From: Serratia rubidaea
GTDB taxonomy: Bacteria; Pseudomonadota; Gammaproteobacteria; Enterobacterales; Enterobacteriaceae
Assembly (NCBI GenBank): GCA_901472405.1
Contig: LR590463.1
Coordinates: 2,046,001-2,110,000 of the forward strand
Reading direction: 5' to 3'
Length of the DNA: 64,000 nucleotides
Positions within the stretch are counted from its first letter, which is position 1; the number at the start of each line of letters is the position of its first letter. Of this stretch, positions 39,351 to 49,417 are shown piece after piece. A program made the position numbers and the translations under genes. Below the pieces are notes generated by a model. It was not told where the DNA came from. It ran no database searches and saw only the letters and a list, made by a program, of their open reading frames with translations.

Positions 39351-40840
39351 ATGCCACGCAAAGCCAAACTGATTGAAATTCCTGCCATTGCCCCCCTTGA
39401 TCGCCAGGCCGGCTCGCTGAGCCGTCAGTTGTCGCAGGCGCTGAGGGAGGCGGTGCGGCAGGGGAAGCTGCAGGCGGGCGATGCCCTGCCTTCTACGCGC
39501 GCGCTGGCGGCGGCGCTGTACCTGTCGCGCGGCACGGTGTCCGTCGCCTATGATCAACTGATTGCCGAGGGCGTGCTGACGGCGCAGCCGGGGTCGGGAA
39601 CGCGCGTGGCGGCGATTGCCGCGGGTACGCCGCCATCGCCATCGCCGTCCGGCGGCCCACACGGCGAGCCGACGCTGTCGGAGCGGGCGCAGGCGTTTGC
39701 CGCTTTGCCGGCGGCCTGAAGCCGCTGCTGCCGGCGCCGTTCACCGTGTCGCTGCCCGTCGGTGATACGGCGCCGGGGGATATCTGGCGTCGTCTTGGCA
39801 ACCGGGTGCGCGCACGCGGGCCGGGCGCGCCGGATGGCTACGGCGATCCGCAGGGGGCGCTGCCGCTGCGTCGCGCAATCTGTGAGTATGTGCGTCAGTC
39901 GCGCTCGGTGATCTGCACGCCGGAACAGATTGTGGTGACCTGCGGCACGCAGCAGGGGCTGTATCTGGCGGCGCAGATTTTACTGGACGCCGGCGATCGC
40001 GCCTGGGTGGAAGATCCGGCCTATCCCGGCGTGACGGCGCTGTTCACGACGGCGCTGCGCGACCGGCAGATGGTGCGGGTGCCGGTCGGCGACGAGGGCA
40101 TTGACGTCGATGCCGGGCGGATGATGGCGCCTGACGCCCGCGCGGCGTTTGTTACGCCTTCGCACCAGTATCCGCTGGGGATGCCGATGAGCATGGCGCA
40201 GCGTACGGCGCTGCTGGGTTGGGCGCAGGCACATAACGCCTGGATCGTCGAGGACGACTACGACAGCGAGATGCGTTACGACGGTCATCCTTTTCCCGCA
40301 CTGCAGGGGCAGGATCCGGCGCGCGTGATTTATCTGGGCACCTTCAGCAAGGTACTGTTTCCCTCATTGCGGCTGGGCTATGCCATCGTGCCGCCGGCGC
40401 TGGTGGGCGCATTCTGCGGCGCGCGCATCCTGATGGATCGCCATCCGCCGAATGCCGATCAGTATGTGTTGGCGCAGTTTATGGCGGAAGGGCACCTGGC
40501 GCGCCATCTGCGGCGGATGCGCAGTCTGTATGCGGAAAAGCGGCGGGTGGTGATCGACGCCGTCAGCCGGCATATCGCCGCCGGGCTGGCGGAGCTGCAG
40601 CCCTGCGACCAGGGCATGCATATGGTGCTGTGGCTGCGGCGCGGACTGGACGACCGGCATATCGAACGGCTGGCGCAGGAGGCCGGGGTCTCGGTGCGGG
40701 CGCTGTCGCCGATGTATGCCGCCGGCCACGGGCGCTCCGGGCTGATCCTCGGTCTGGGCGGCTACGGCGACCGCCAGGTGGAGCAGGCGGTTATCACACT
40801 CAATCAGCTGCTACAGACGGCACAAAATCTGCGGCGCTAG
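39351..40840 (+). CDS. MocR-type regulator (GntR helix-turn-helix fused to aminotransferase-like domain), one frame break
   Basis: About 496 residues. N-terminal GntR winged helix (RQLSQALREAVRQGKLQAGDALPSTRALAAALYLSRGTVSVAYDQL, residues 25-75), a Pro/Ser-rich linker, then a fold-type I PLP domain with the cofactor region EDDYDSEMRYDG and the lysine segment YLGTFSKVLFPSLRLGY. Such regulators (PdxR, GabR, TauR, EnuR) sense PLP or amino compounds. One base is missing near 39715 at the linker, before GLKPLLPAPF. Its stop overlaps that of the convergent EamA transporter. The regulated genes are unknown. Confidence 0.85.
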
Positions 40841-41726
40841 CGGGCGAAGCGTTTGGCGCCGACGACGCACAGCAGCACCCCGGCCATTACGGCGAGCATG
40901 GCCGGCTGCACCTGCTCATGCAGCAGCAGCGCCGCCAGCAGCAGGCCGAAAAAGGGCTGCAGCAGCTGCAGCTGACCGACGGCGGCGATGCCGCCCTGCG
41001 CCAGCCCGCGATACCAGAAAATAAAGCCGATCCACATGCTGAACAAAGAGACATAGGCCAGCGCCAGCCAGGCGTCTGCGCCAACCTCCGGCCATCCGGC
41101 CGGGGCGTAAAATAGCGTCAGCGGTACGGTAACCGGCAGGGCGAGCGCCAGCGCCCATGAAATGGTTTGCCAGCCGCCGAGACGGCGCGACAGCACCGCG
41201 CCTTCGGCATAGCCCAATCCGCACAGTATGACCGCCCCCAGCATCATCAAATCGCCGAACCCGGAACCGGCCTCGCTGTGGGTCAGGGCAAACGCCGCCA
41301 CCAGCACGGCGCCGGCAACGGAGAAGGCCCAAAACTTCACGCTGGGCCGCTCTCTGCCACGCCAGACGGCAAAACAGGCGGTCATCAGCGGCAGCAGGCG
41401 ATATACACCAGCGAGTGCGCCGAAGTCATATGCTGCAGCGCCAGGGCGGTGAGCAGGGGAAAACCGGCGACCACGCCGACGGCGACCCATAGCAGCGGTA
41501 TCAGGTCGGCGCGGGCGGGGCGCGGCTGCCGGGTCAGCAGCAGGGCGCACAGCGCCAGACAGCCGGCAATACCGGCGCGGATGGCGGTGAGAAACAGCGG
41601 TTCAAAGGCCGAAACCGCCAGCCGGGTGGCCGGCAGCGAGCCGCTGAAAATCAGCATGCCGATAAAGCCGTTAATCCAGCCGGCAGGCGACGCGGCGGCA
41701 GCAAGTGAGCGGGTAGGTGTGTTCAT
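40837..41726 (-). CDS. DMT-superfamily (EamA) exporter, one frame break
   Basis: About 296 residues with ten predicted membrane helices in two EamA repeats. The first (from MNTPTRSL, 41726) reads FIGMLIFSGSLPATRLAV and LTSAHSLVYI-like; the second part continues in another frame after about 41395 (GVYRLLPLMTACFAVWRGRE ... LLQPFFGLLLAALLLHEQ). The break is most likely one missing base. Likely exports a small metabolite or amino acid; the substrate cannot be told from the sequence. Paired convergently with the MocR regulator. Confidence 0.82.
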
Positions 41727-41830
41727 GCGATGGTGCTCCATACGATGGGCGAAAACCGTAATTGGCACCATTTTGCGGCGTAACCGGCCTAAAGAAAGAG
41801 CCGGTTATCACCATTTTTATTGGTCCATTA

Positions 41831-42697
41831 TCAGCGGCGCGCGGCGGTTTCCAACGTTGCGGAGGCGTGACGGCGTAACGTGCGCCAGCGGCTGTACAGC
41901 AGCGCCAGCACGAACAGCACCGCCTGCACCAGGACGATGCAGGGGCCGGTGGCGCCGTCTATCTGGAAACTGATCAGCGTACCAAGCACACAGGAGAAGA
42001 CCGACGCCACGATGGCGACCAGCAGCATGCGATCAAAACTACGGCACAGCAGGAAAGCGATAATGCCCGGCGCGATCAGCATGGCGATCACCAGTATCAC
42101 CCCCACCGCCTGCAGCGCGGCGACGATGGTCAGCGCCAGCAGGCACAGCAGGCCGTAGTGCAGCAGTTTGACCGGCAGGCCGACGGCGCGCGCGTGGCTG
42201 GGGTCAAAGCAGTACAGCATAAAGTCTTTGCGCTTGAGCAACACCACCGCCAGCGTAATGCCGGCAATCCACAGCGTTTGCCGCAGCTCGCCGTCGGTAA
42301 TGCCGAGCATATTGCCGAACAGGATATGGCTGAGGTGCTGGTCGGTATCCACCCGAGAAAACAGCACCAGGCCGAAGGCGAACATGCCGGAAAAGACGAT
42401 GCCCATCACGGTGTCTTCTTTGACCCGGCTGTGCTCTTTCAGGTAGCCGGTAGCCAGCGCGCAGAAAATCCCGGACAGAAAGGCGCCGATGGCCAGCGGA
42501 ATACCGGTGACGAACGCCACCACGATGCCGGGCAGCACCGCGTGTGAGATGGCGTCGCCCATCAGCGACCAGCCTTTGAGCACCAGATAGCAGGAGAGCA
42601 CCGCGCAGACGACGCCGGTGACGATGGCGGCAATAATCGCCCGCTGCATAAACGGGTAGGCGAACGGCTCACTCAGCCATTGATACAGCAGCTCCAT
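41831..42697 (-). CDS. sitD: Manganese/iron ABC transporter permease SitD
   Basis: A 288-residue ABC-3 family permease with eight or nine hydrophobic helices; KGWSLMGDAISHAVLPG near residues 41-57 is the family motif. Last gene of sitABCD (yfeABCD in Yersinia). Its ATG (42697) shares the A of the sitC TGA (TGATG), which is typical of translational coupling. Strongly similar in layout to SitC, from which it arose by duplication. Intact. Regulation by Fur through the box before sitA is likely. Confidence 0.92.
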   Translation of the reverse strand: MELLYQWLSEPFAYPFMQRAIIAAIVTGVVCAVLSCYLVLKGWSLMGDAISHAVLPGIVVAFVTGIPLAIGAFLSGIFCALATGYLKEHSRVKEDTVMGIVFSGMFAFGLVLFSRVDTDQHLSHILFGNMLGITDGELRQTLWIAGITLAVVLLKRKDFMLYCFDPSHARAVGLPVKLLHYGLLCLLALTIVAALQAVGVILVIAMLIAPGIIAFLLCRSFDRMLLVAIVASVFSCVLGTLISFQIDGATGPCIVLVQAVLFVLALLYSRWRTLRRHASATLETAARR

Positions 42698-43563
42698 CAC
42701 TCTTCCTCCTGCGGGCCGGCGTGGTGTGCGGCCCGGCGTCGGGACGCCAGCAGGCCATGTTTGGGCGCCAGGACGAACGCCAGCAGAAACACCAGGGTTT
42801 GCAGCGTAACGATCACGCCGCCGGTGGCGCCGTCAAGGAAGAAGCTCAGGTAGGCGCCGGCGGCGCTGGTCAGCGCGCCGATGCACAGGGCGATGACGAT
42901 CAGCCGGCTGAAGCGGTCGGTCAGCAGATAGGCGGTAGCGCCGGGGGTGATCACCATGGCGATCACCAGTATCGCCCCGACGGTTTGCAGCGCCGCGACG
43001 GTACAGGCGCTGAGCAGGGTGAAAAACAGAATTTTCAGCCGCAGCGGCGACAGACCGATGGAGACGGCGTGGCTTTCGTCGAAAAACACCGCCAGCAGAT
43101 CTTTCCACAACAGGCAGAGGATCAGCAGCGAAACGCCGATGATAATTTCCACCTGCAGCACGTCTTCATCGGCGATGCCGAGAATATTGCCGAAGATAAT
43201 CGACTGGACGTTGACCGAGGTCGGGTTCAGGGAGACGATCAGCAGGCCGGCGGCGAAAAAGGTGGAGAAGATAAAGCCGATAATCGCGTCTTCGCGCAGG
43301 CGGGTGATATGGCGCACCAGCGTCATCGCCAGCGCCGCCAGCATGCCGGTGAAGAAGGCGCCGGCGGCGTAGGGCAGCCCCAGCGCGTAGGCGCCGGCCA
43401 CGCCGGGCACCACCGAGTGCGACAGCGCGTCGCCCATCAGCGACCAGCCCTTCAGCATCAGGTAGGCGGACAGGAAGGCGCAGGCCGCGCCGACGATGGC
43501 GCTGACCCAGATGGCCTTCACCATATAGTTGTAGTTAAAGGGCTGCAGCAGGATTTCCACCAT
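42697..43563 (-). CDS. sitC: Manganese/iron ABC transporter permease SitC
   Basis: A 288-residue ABC-3 permease; KGWSLMGDALSHSVVPG near residues 43-59 is the same motif as in SitD, and LQTVGAILVIAMVITPGATAYLL marks the C-terminal half. It forms the inner-membrane channel with SitD. Its ATG overlaps the sitB stop (TGATG at 43561-43565). The C-terminal tail after residue 270 is His-rich and hydrophilic, as in Yersinia YfeC. Intact. Confidence 0.92.
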   Translation of the reverse strand: MVEILLQPFNYNYMVKAIWVSAIVGAACAFLSAYLMLKGWSLMGDALSHSVVPGVAGAYALGLPYAAGAFFTGMLAALAMTLVRHITRLREDAIIGFIFSTFFAAGLLIVSLNPTSVNVQSIIFGNILGIADEDVLQVEIIIGVSLLILCLLWKDLLAVFFDESHAVSIGLSPLRLKILFFTLLSACTVAALQTVGAILVIAMVITPGATAYLLTDRFSRLIVIALCIGALTSAAGAYLSFFLDGATGGVIVTLQTLVFLLAFVLAPKHGLLASRRRAAHHAGPQEEE

Positions 43564-44462
43564 CAGGACCGTTGCTCCTTTTTCCCTTGCGGCTGGCTTT
43601 TGGCCGGCGGATCGCTTTTGCTGTGGCCGTAGAACACCGCCGGACGCTCGTCATCGGTCAGCACCGTCAGGGTGCGCGGGTCGTTGTCATCGTGCAGGTC
43701 GGTGCCGGAGAGATTGATATGGCGCAGTACGCCGCCAAAGGCCTGCTCCAGATTGCTCTGGGTGAAGGTGGTGGCCGTCGGCCCGGCGGCCAGCACGGTG
43801 CGGTTGATCAGGATCACCCGGTCGCAGAACTCGGGCACGCTGCCGAGGTTATGGGTGGACACCAGGATCAGATGCCCTTCATCGCGCAGCGCCCGCAGCA
43901 GGTCGATAATGGCGTTCTCGGTTTTCACATCGACGCCGGTAAAGGGTTCGTCCAGCAGCAGCACCGTGCCCTGCTGCGCCAGCGCGCGCGCCAGGAACAC
44001 CCGCTTTTTCTGGCCGCCGGACAGCTCGCCGATCTGCCGGTGGCGCAGGGCGGTCAGCCCCACGCGCTCCAGCGCGGCGGCGACTCGCTCGCGATCCTCA
44101 CGCGTGGGGATACGCAGGAAGTTCATTTTGCCGTAGCGCCCCATCATCACCACGTCCTCCACCAGCACCGGGAAGTTCCAGTCCACGTCTTCGGTTTGCG
44201 GCACGTAGGCGACCAGGTTTTTCTTCAGCGCGGCGGCGATCGGTTTATCGTTCAGCGCCACCTGGCCGCGGGTGGGGCGCACCAGCCCCATAATGGTTTT
44301 AAACAGCGTCGACTTGCCGCTGCCGTTGACGCCGACCAGCGCGCAGATGGCGCCGCCGTCGAGGGTAAAGCTGGCGTCGAAAATGGCGGTGTGGCCGTTG
44401 TTATAGGTCACGGTGACATCGTCGACGCGCAGCGCCGGCCGGATAAAGGTCTCGGCACTCAT
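43563..44462 (-). CDS. sitB: Manganese/iron ABC transporter ATPase SitB
   Basis: A 299-residue ATPase: Walker [10 protein letters not shown] (residues 44-52), Q-loop [10 protein letters not shown], signature LSGGQKKR, Walker B VLLLDEP and H-loop STHNLG. It powers Mn2+/Fe2+ uptake with SitCD and the binding protein SitA. The last 40 residues form a charged tail ([12 protein letters not shown]). It starts 4 bases after sitA ends on the minus strand. Intact. Confidence 0.93.
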   Translation of the reverse strand: MSAETFIRPALRVDDVTVTYNNGHTAIFDASFTLDGGAICALVGVNGSGKSTLFKTIMGLVRPTRGQVALNDKPIAAALKKNLVAYVPQTEDVDWNFPVLVEDVVMMGRYGKMNFLRIPTREDRERVAAALERVGLTALRHRQIGELSGGQKKRVFLARALAQQGTVLLLDEPFTGVDVKTENAIIDLLRALRDEGHLILVSTHNLGSVPEFCDRVILINRTVLAAGPTATTFTQSNLEQAFGGVLRHINLSGTDLHDDNDPRTLTVLTDDERPAVFYGHSKSDPPAKSQPQGKKEQRS

Positions 44463-44465
44463 TGT

Positions 44466-45398
44466 TTAAATCCTTTTGGCGATGGTCTGCACGGTGACAT
44501 TCAGCAGATCGATGTAGGTCGGCACCGGCCCGCCGGCGGCGGAGAGCGAATCGACATACAGCACGCCGCCGTACTGCGCGCCGGTTTCTTTGGCGACCTG
44601 TTTGGCCGGCTTATCGGAAATGGTGCTTTCGCTGAACACGACCGGGATATGGTGGCTGCGCACCGCGTCAATCACCCGGCGCACCTGTTGCGGCGTGCCC
44701 TGTTCATCGGCGTTGATCGGCCACAGATAGATCTCTTTCAACTGATAATCCTTTGCCAGATAGCTGAAGGCGCCTTCGCTGGTGACCAGCCAGCGCTGCG
44801 CGGCGGGAATACGCGCCAGGCGTTCACGCAGCGGCGCGTCGAGCGCGGCGATCTTCGCGCTGTAGGCCTTGGCGTTGCGGTTGTAGACCTGCTCATTGGC
44901 CGGATCGTGTTTGACCAGCGCCTGGCGGATATTTTCGATATAGACCAGCGCGTTGGTGGGCGACATCCAGGCCGTGCGGGTTTAGGGTTGCCGTTGTATG
45001 GCCCTTCGCGGATCGGCAGCGGGGTAATGCCTTCGGTGACGACGGCGGCGGGCACCTGTTTGATATTTTCAAAGAAGCGCTGGAACCAGCGTTCCAGATT
45101 CATGCCGTTCCACAGGATCAAATCGGCGTGCTGCGCCTTGACGATATCGCGCGGGGTGGGCTGGTAATCGTGGATTTCCGCGCCGGGTTTGGTGATGGAT
45201 TCCACTACCGCGGCGTCACCTGCCACATTTTGCGCAATGTCCTGAATAATGGTGAAGGTGGTCACCACGTGCAGCTTCTTTTCCGCCGAGGCGGCGGGGC
45301 TGAGCAGGTGCCGGCGCACAGCAGGGCGCACAGGGTAAGCGGACGGGCGCGCGGACTAACCGGCGCAACGGTGGTAACACGTGGTGTTTCAGCGGCAT
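44466..45398 (-). CDS. sitA: Periplasmic manganese/iron-binding protein SitA (frame interrupted)
   Basis: About 310 residues of the cluster 9 (ZnuA/TroA) family. The signal peptide from 45398 (MPLKHHVLPPLRRL, then a Leu/Cys-rich core and SPAASA) crosses two frame changes (about 45345 and 45312). The main part reads VVTTFTIIQDIAQNV, IHDYQPTPRD (metal His), then after a break near 44975 (HAWMSPTNALVYIENI with a second His) to VVFSESTISDKPAKQV with a Glu ligand. It binds the metal in the periplasm and hands it to SitCD. A Fur box lies 22 bases upstream of the start. Confidence 0.9.
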
Positions 45399-45420
45399 GG
45401 TGACTCCCTAGAGGTTAAAT

Positions 45421-45439
45421 GAAAATGATTATCAATATC
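45421..45439. promoter_or_regulatory. Fur box upstream of sitA
   Basis: GAAAATGATTATCAATATC matches the 19-base Fur consensus GATAATGATAATCATTATC at 16 positions. Its place just before the sitA start fits iron-dependent repression of sitABCD. A separate MntR site may exist, but I did not identify one. Confidence 0.85.
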
Positions 45440-45509
45440 AACTGAGCGCAGGTCAAGCGTCACATGTCGCTGGTGGCGAATTATTTTCATCGGATTAACG
45501 GCGGCGGTT

Positions 45510-45810
45510 TTATGTATCCTCATGTAACTGTCTGACATATTCATCCCAGGCGATCAGCGTGACCTGCGGCGTTTTTTCCTAACGCAACCTGTCCCATTCC
45601 CTGCGCCAGCTTTTCGACATCCTGTTGATTTAGCGCAGTAATAATCGCATAGCTATTGCTGCCCAGCTCGTGAGAAACCCCGTTTTCATCTACCACGGTG
45701 GTGGTGAAACCCTCGCGGGTCAGCTGGCCGGTGAGCTTCGCCAAATCGGTTAATCCGGCCTCCTGATAGTGAAAAGTCACCACAAAACACGTGGTTGCCG
45801 ATTGACTCAT
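45510..45810 (-). CDS. GhoS-like protein (type V antitoxin fold), one extra base, no toxin partner seen
   Basis: 99 residues once one A is removed from the A6 run near 45579. The pattern FVVTFHYQEAGL ... TVVDENGVSHELGSNSYAI and the end IAWDEYVRQLHE fit the GhoS fold (E. coli GhoS: FVVSFDYP, VADEYGIPRQLNENSFAI, VDDYFRQFYK as I recall). GhoS cleaves the mRNA of the membrane toxin GhoT in E. coli, where ghoT follows directly. Here only 70 bases and the Fur box follow, so no ghoT is present. The match is by eye. Confidence 0.6.
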
Positions 45811-45919
45811 AAATCACCTCTTGGTATATGGATAGCTTGAGAATAGACCAAAAAAGTGATGCAGGCGTCCTTAACCGTTGTCTATGCGACGCAACTCATT
45901 GAAAGGAGTGAAGGATTCC

Positions 45920-46588
45920 GTGAGAACCAAGATTGGTTGCCTGATGGCAATTACGCTTTTAGCGGGCTGTGCGAAAGACCCGCAGACCACCAGCAGCACA
46001 ACGGGCGCTGGCGGCACCCCTTCCGGGGGCTGGCTGCAGCCGCCGTCGCCGCAGCAGACAGCGAGCAACCACACCGGTACGCCGGTGGCGTACAGCGACT
46101 ATATTCGCCAGGCCGCCAGCAATTACGGCGTGGATGAAAACCTGATTAAGGCCATTATTCAGGTGGAATCCGGTTTTAATCCTCTGGCGGTGAGCAAGTC
46201 GAACGCGGTAGGGCTGATGCAGCTCAAGGCGTCGACCGCCGGGCGTGACGCCTACCGGATGAAAGGGCGACGCGGGCAGCCAAGTTCGCGGGAGCTGAAA
46301 GATCCGGCGGTGAATATCGATCTGGGCGCGGCCTATATCAATATCCTCCAGGCGCAGCTGGCCGGGATCAACGATCCGAAAACGCGGCAATACGCCACCA
46401 TCGTCTCTTACGCCAACGGTGCGGGCGCTATGCTGCGTACGTTTTCCTCGGATCGGCGCGTGGCGGTCAACCGCATTAATCAGCTGACCCCGGACGAGTT
46501 TTACCAGCATATTCAAAAGAAACATCCGGCGCCGCAGGCACCGCGTTACCTGTGGAAAGTGACCACCGCCTATCAGGCGATGGAATAG
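45920..46588 (+). CDS. emtA: Endo-type membrane-bound lytic transglycosylase EmtA
   Basis: About 222 residues. I choose the GTG at 45920: it follows AAGGAGTGAAGG and gives [17 protein letters not shown], a short lipoprotein signal with the LAGC lipobox. The transglycosylase domain has the catalytic Glu83 (IQVESGFNP), [11 protein letters not shown] and [14 protein letters not shown], as in E. coli EmtA. It cuts murein glycan chains at the outer membrane. The Ser/Thr/Gly/Pro-rich linker after the lipid anchor (residues 19-50) is longer than in E. coli. Confidence 0.9.
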   Translation: MRTKIGCLMAITLLAGCAKDPQTTSSTTGAGGTPSGGWLQPPSPQQTASNHTGTPVAYSDYIRQAASNYGVDENLIKAIIQVESGFNPLAVSKSNAVGLMQLKASTAGRDAYRMKGRRGQPSSRELKDPAVNIDLGAAYINILQAQLAGINDPKTRQYATIVSYANGAGAMLRTFSSDRRVAVNRINQLTPDEFYQHIQKKHPAPQAPRYLWKVTTAYQAME

Positions 46589-46606
46589 TCTGTGATAAAT
46601 GTTACA

Positions 46607-46632
46607 AACCGGTTGCAAATTGACCGGTTTTT
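46607..46632 (+). terminator. Terminator of emtA
   Basis: AACCGGT, loop TGCAAATTG, ACCGGTT followed by TTT, about 20 bases after the emtA stop. Confidence 0.75.
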
Positions 46633-46897
46633 CTCCCTTTAGTAGCTAAAAAAAGCGACCAAGCTCCCATTTCTAATCATTCCTGCCGAGAATTATGAAA
46701 AAACCGCACGAAAAGTTCATGCGGGTCGGCAAGGCAATTCTTTGCGTCCATTCAATAAGTTACCGGTAACATTTTTGCTAAAGTTTACTTTTTGGCCTTC
46801 AATAAATAGACAAAAAGGTTACAAAATATTTTTAAAACCCGCATCAACCGCACGGTTGAGGTTAAATAGTTGTGATTATATTTGGATGGAATGTGAT
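46633..46897 (+). promoter_or_regulatory. Leader region of the gluconate-type dehydrogenase operon
   Basis: About 265 A+T-rich bases with a hairpin CCGCA ... TGCGG at 46703-46723 and a TTAAATAG/TATTTGGATGG stretch before the gene. No convincing coding frame. It must hold the operon's promoter; I could not name an operator. Confidence 0.35.
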
Positions 46898-47622
46898 ATG
46901 TCGGACAATAAAACTAACAATTCTCGGCGCGATTTCTTACTGAAATCGGTGACCTTGATTCCTGCAGCGGTGATCGGTGGCAGCAGCGTTGGCGCGCTGA
47001 CGGCTCCCGCACCGGCCGTTGCCGCTGATGACGCACCAAAAAACCATGACTACCAACCGACCTTCTTCACGCCTGAAGAGTGGGCCTTTATCAACGCCGC
47101 GGTGGCGCGTTTGATTCCGGCCGACGATCGCGGCCCGGGGGCGCTGGAAGCCGGCGTGCCGGAGTTTATCGATCGTCAGATGAATACGCCGTACGCTACC
47201 GGCTCCATCTGGTATATGCAGGGGCCATTCAACCCTGATGTGCCGAAAGAGATGGGCTACCAGCTGCCGCTGGTGCCGAAGCAGATTTATAACCTGGGCA
47301 TCGCCGAGGCGGACGCCTACAGTAAAAAACAGCACGGTAAAGTGTTTGCCGAGCTGACGGATGCGCAGAAAGATGCGCTGCTGCAGGATATGGAGGCCGG
47401 TAAAGCGGCGTTCGAGCAGCTGCCGTCCAAACTGTTTTTCTCCTACCTGCTGCAAAACACCCGTGAAGGTTTCTTCAGCGATCCGATCCATGGCGGCAAC
47501 AAAGACATGGTCGGCTGGAAGCTGATTAATTTTCCGGGCGCTCGCGCCGACTTTATGGACTGGGTTGAGCGAGGGAACGTTATCCCTTCCCGCCGGTATC
47601 AATTCGTGGGGAAAGGGGATAA
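46898..47622 (+). CDS. Gluconate 2-dehydrogenase gamma (small) subunit, Tat-exported, one frame break
   Basis: About 241 residues. [11 protein letters not shown] is a twin-arginine signal followed by a hydrophobic stretch and a cleavage site near APAVAADD. The gluconate 2-dehydrogenase subunit 3 domain follows ([31 protein letters not shown], then [15 protein letters not shown]). One missing base near 47577 shifts the frame; corrected, the protein ends [14 protein letters not shown] at 47622, 2 bases before the flavoprotein start. This subunit is thought to guide the FAD subunit through the Tat pathway. Confidence 0.88.
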
Positions 47623-47624
47623 CA

Positions 47625-49408
47625 ATGGCAACGCTAATGAAGAAAAAGGACGTGGTAATCGTCGGGTTCGGCTGGGTCGGCGCCATTATGGCGAAAGAGC
47701 TGACCGAAGCCGGGTTGAATGTGGTGGCGCTGGAGCGCGGCCCGATGCGCGATACCTATCCGGACGGCTCTTACCCGCAGGTGATCGACGAGCTGACCTA
47801 CAATATTCGCCGTAAGCTGTTCCAGGATCTGTCGAAAAGCACGGTCACCATCCGTCACAACAGCAGCCAGACCGCGGTGCCGTACCGTCAGCTGGCGGCG
47901 TTCCTGCCGGGCACCGGCGTCGGCGGCGCCGGCCTGCACTGGTCGGGCGTCCATTTCCGCGTCGATCCGATCGAACTGCGGATGCGCAGCCACTATGAAG
48001 AGCGCTATGGCAAGAACTTTATTCCGAAGGATATGACCATCCAGGACTTCGGCGTGACCTACGACGAACTGGAACCGTACTTCGATAAGGCGGAGAAGGT
48101 GTTCGGCACCTCCGGCACTGCCTGGTCGATCAAGGGCAAAGTGGTCGGCGAAGGCAAGGGCGGCAACCGCTTTGCGCCGGATCGCTCCGAGGATTTCCCG
48201 CTGCCGGCGCAGAAAAACACCTATTCCGCGCAGCTGTTTGAAAAGGCCGCGCGTGAGGTGGGCTATCACCCGTATAACCTGCCGTCCGCCAACACCTCGG
48301 ATTCCTACACCAACCCGTACGGCGCGCAGATGGGTCCGTGCAACTTCTGCGGTTTCTGCAGCGGCTACGCCTGCTATATGTATTCTAAAGCTTCGCCGAA
48401 CGTGAACATTCTGCCGGCGCTGCGGATGGAAAAACGCTTTGAGCTGCGTACCAACGCCAACGTGCTGAAAGTGAACCTGACCGACGATAAATCCCGCGCC
48501 ACCGGCGTAACCTATGTCGACGCGCAGGGTCGTGAGGTGGAACAGCCGGCCGATCTGGTGATCCTCGGCGCCTTCCAGTTCCACAACGTGCACCTGATGC
48601 TGTTGTCCGGCATCGGCAAACCGTACGATCCGGTGACCGGCGAAGGCGTGGTCGGGCGTAACTTCGCCTACCAGAACATGACCACCATCAAGGCGTTCTT
48701 CGACAAGAATGTGCACACCAACCCGTTTATCGGCGCCGGCGGCAACGGCGTCGGGGTGGATGACTTCAACGCCGATAACTTCGACCATGCGAAAGAGGGC
48801 TTTGTCGGCGGTTCGCCGTTCTGGGTCAACCAGGCGGGCACCAAACCGATCTCCGGCGTACCAACGCCGGCGGGCACGCCAAACTGGGGCAGCGAGTGGA
48901 AAGCGGCGGTGGCGGATGCCTACACCCACCACGTGTCGATGGACGCCCACGGCGCGCACCAGTCTTATCGCAACAACTATCTGGACCTGGATCCGAACTA
49001 CAAAAACGTGTTCGGCCAGCCGCTGCTGCGTATGACCTTCGACTGGCAGGAAAACGACATCAAGATGGCGCAGTTCATGTTCAATAAGATGGAACCGATT
49101 GCCAAGGCGATGAACCCGAAACATATCATCGGCAGCCCGAAAAATGCCGACAGCCACTTCGATACCACCAGTTACCAGACTACCCATATGAACGGCGGCG
49201 CGGTGATGGGGAAGATCCGAAGACCAGCGCGGTGAACCGTTACCTGCAGAGCTGGGACGTACACAATGTGTTCTCTATCGGCGCGTCGGCCTTCCCGCAG
49301 GGGCTGGGCTACAACCCGACCGGCACCGTTGCGGCGCTGGCGTACTGGTCTGCGCGCGCGATCCGCGAGCAGTATCTGAAGAACCCGGGCCCACTGGTGC
49401 AGGCATAA
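47625..49408 (+). CDS. Gluconate 2-dehydrogenase flavoprotein subunit (GMC oxidoreductase), one frame break
   Basis: About 594 residues. FAD-binding VGFGWVG (residues 13-19), GMC signature [15 protein letters not shown] (94-108), and a Cys cluster C239-X2-C-X2-C-X4-C ([11 protein letters not shown]) that may hold an iron-sulphur cluster as in related FAD sugar dehydrogenases. The C-terminal GMC His/Asn region (MNGGAVMG, then [19 protein letters not shown]) crosses a missing G near 49210. Part of a three-subunit periplasmic enzyme oxidising gluconate to 2-ketogluconate; 2-ketogluconate dehydrogenase is the closest alternative. Confidence 0.9.
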
Positions 49409-49417
49409 GGACGGCTG

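Noticed and set aside
43572..45167. A 531-codon plus-strand frame opposite sitB and sitA
   Set aside because: Same reason; sitB and sitA on the minus strand match known families in full.
47634..49187. A 517-codon minus-strand frame opposite the dehydrogenase flavoprotein
   Set aside because: Antisense shadow; the real protein has FAD, GMC and Cys motifs.
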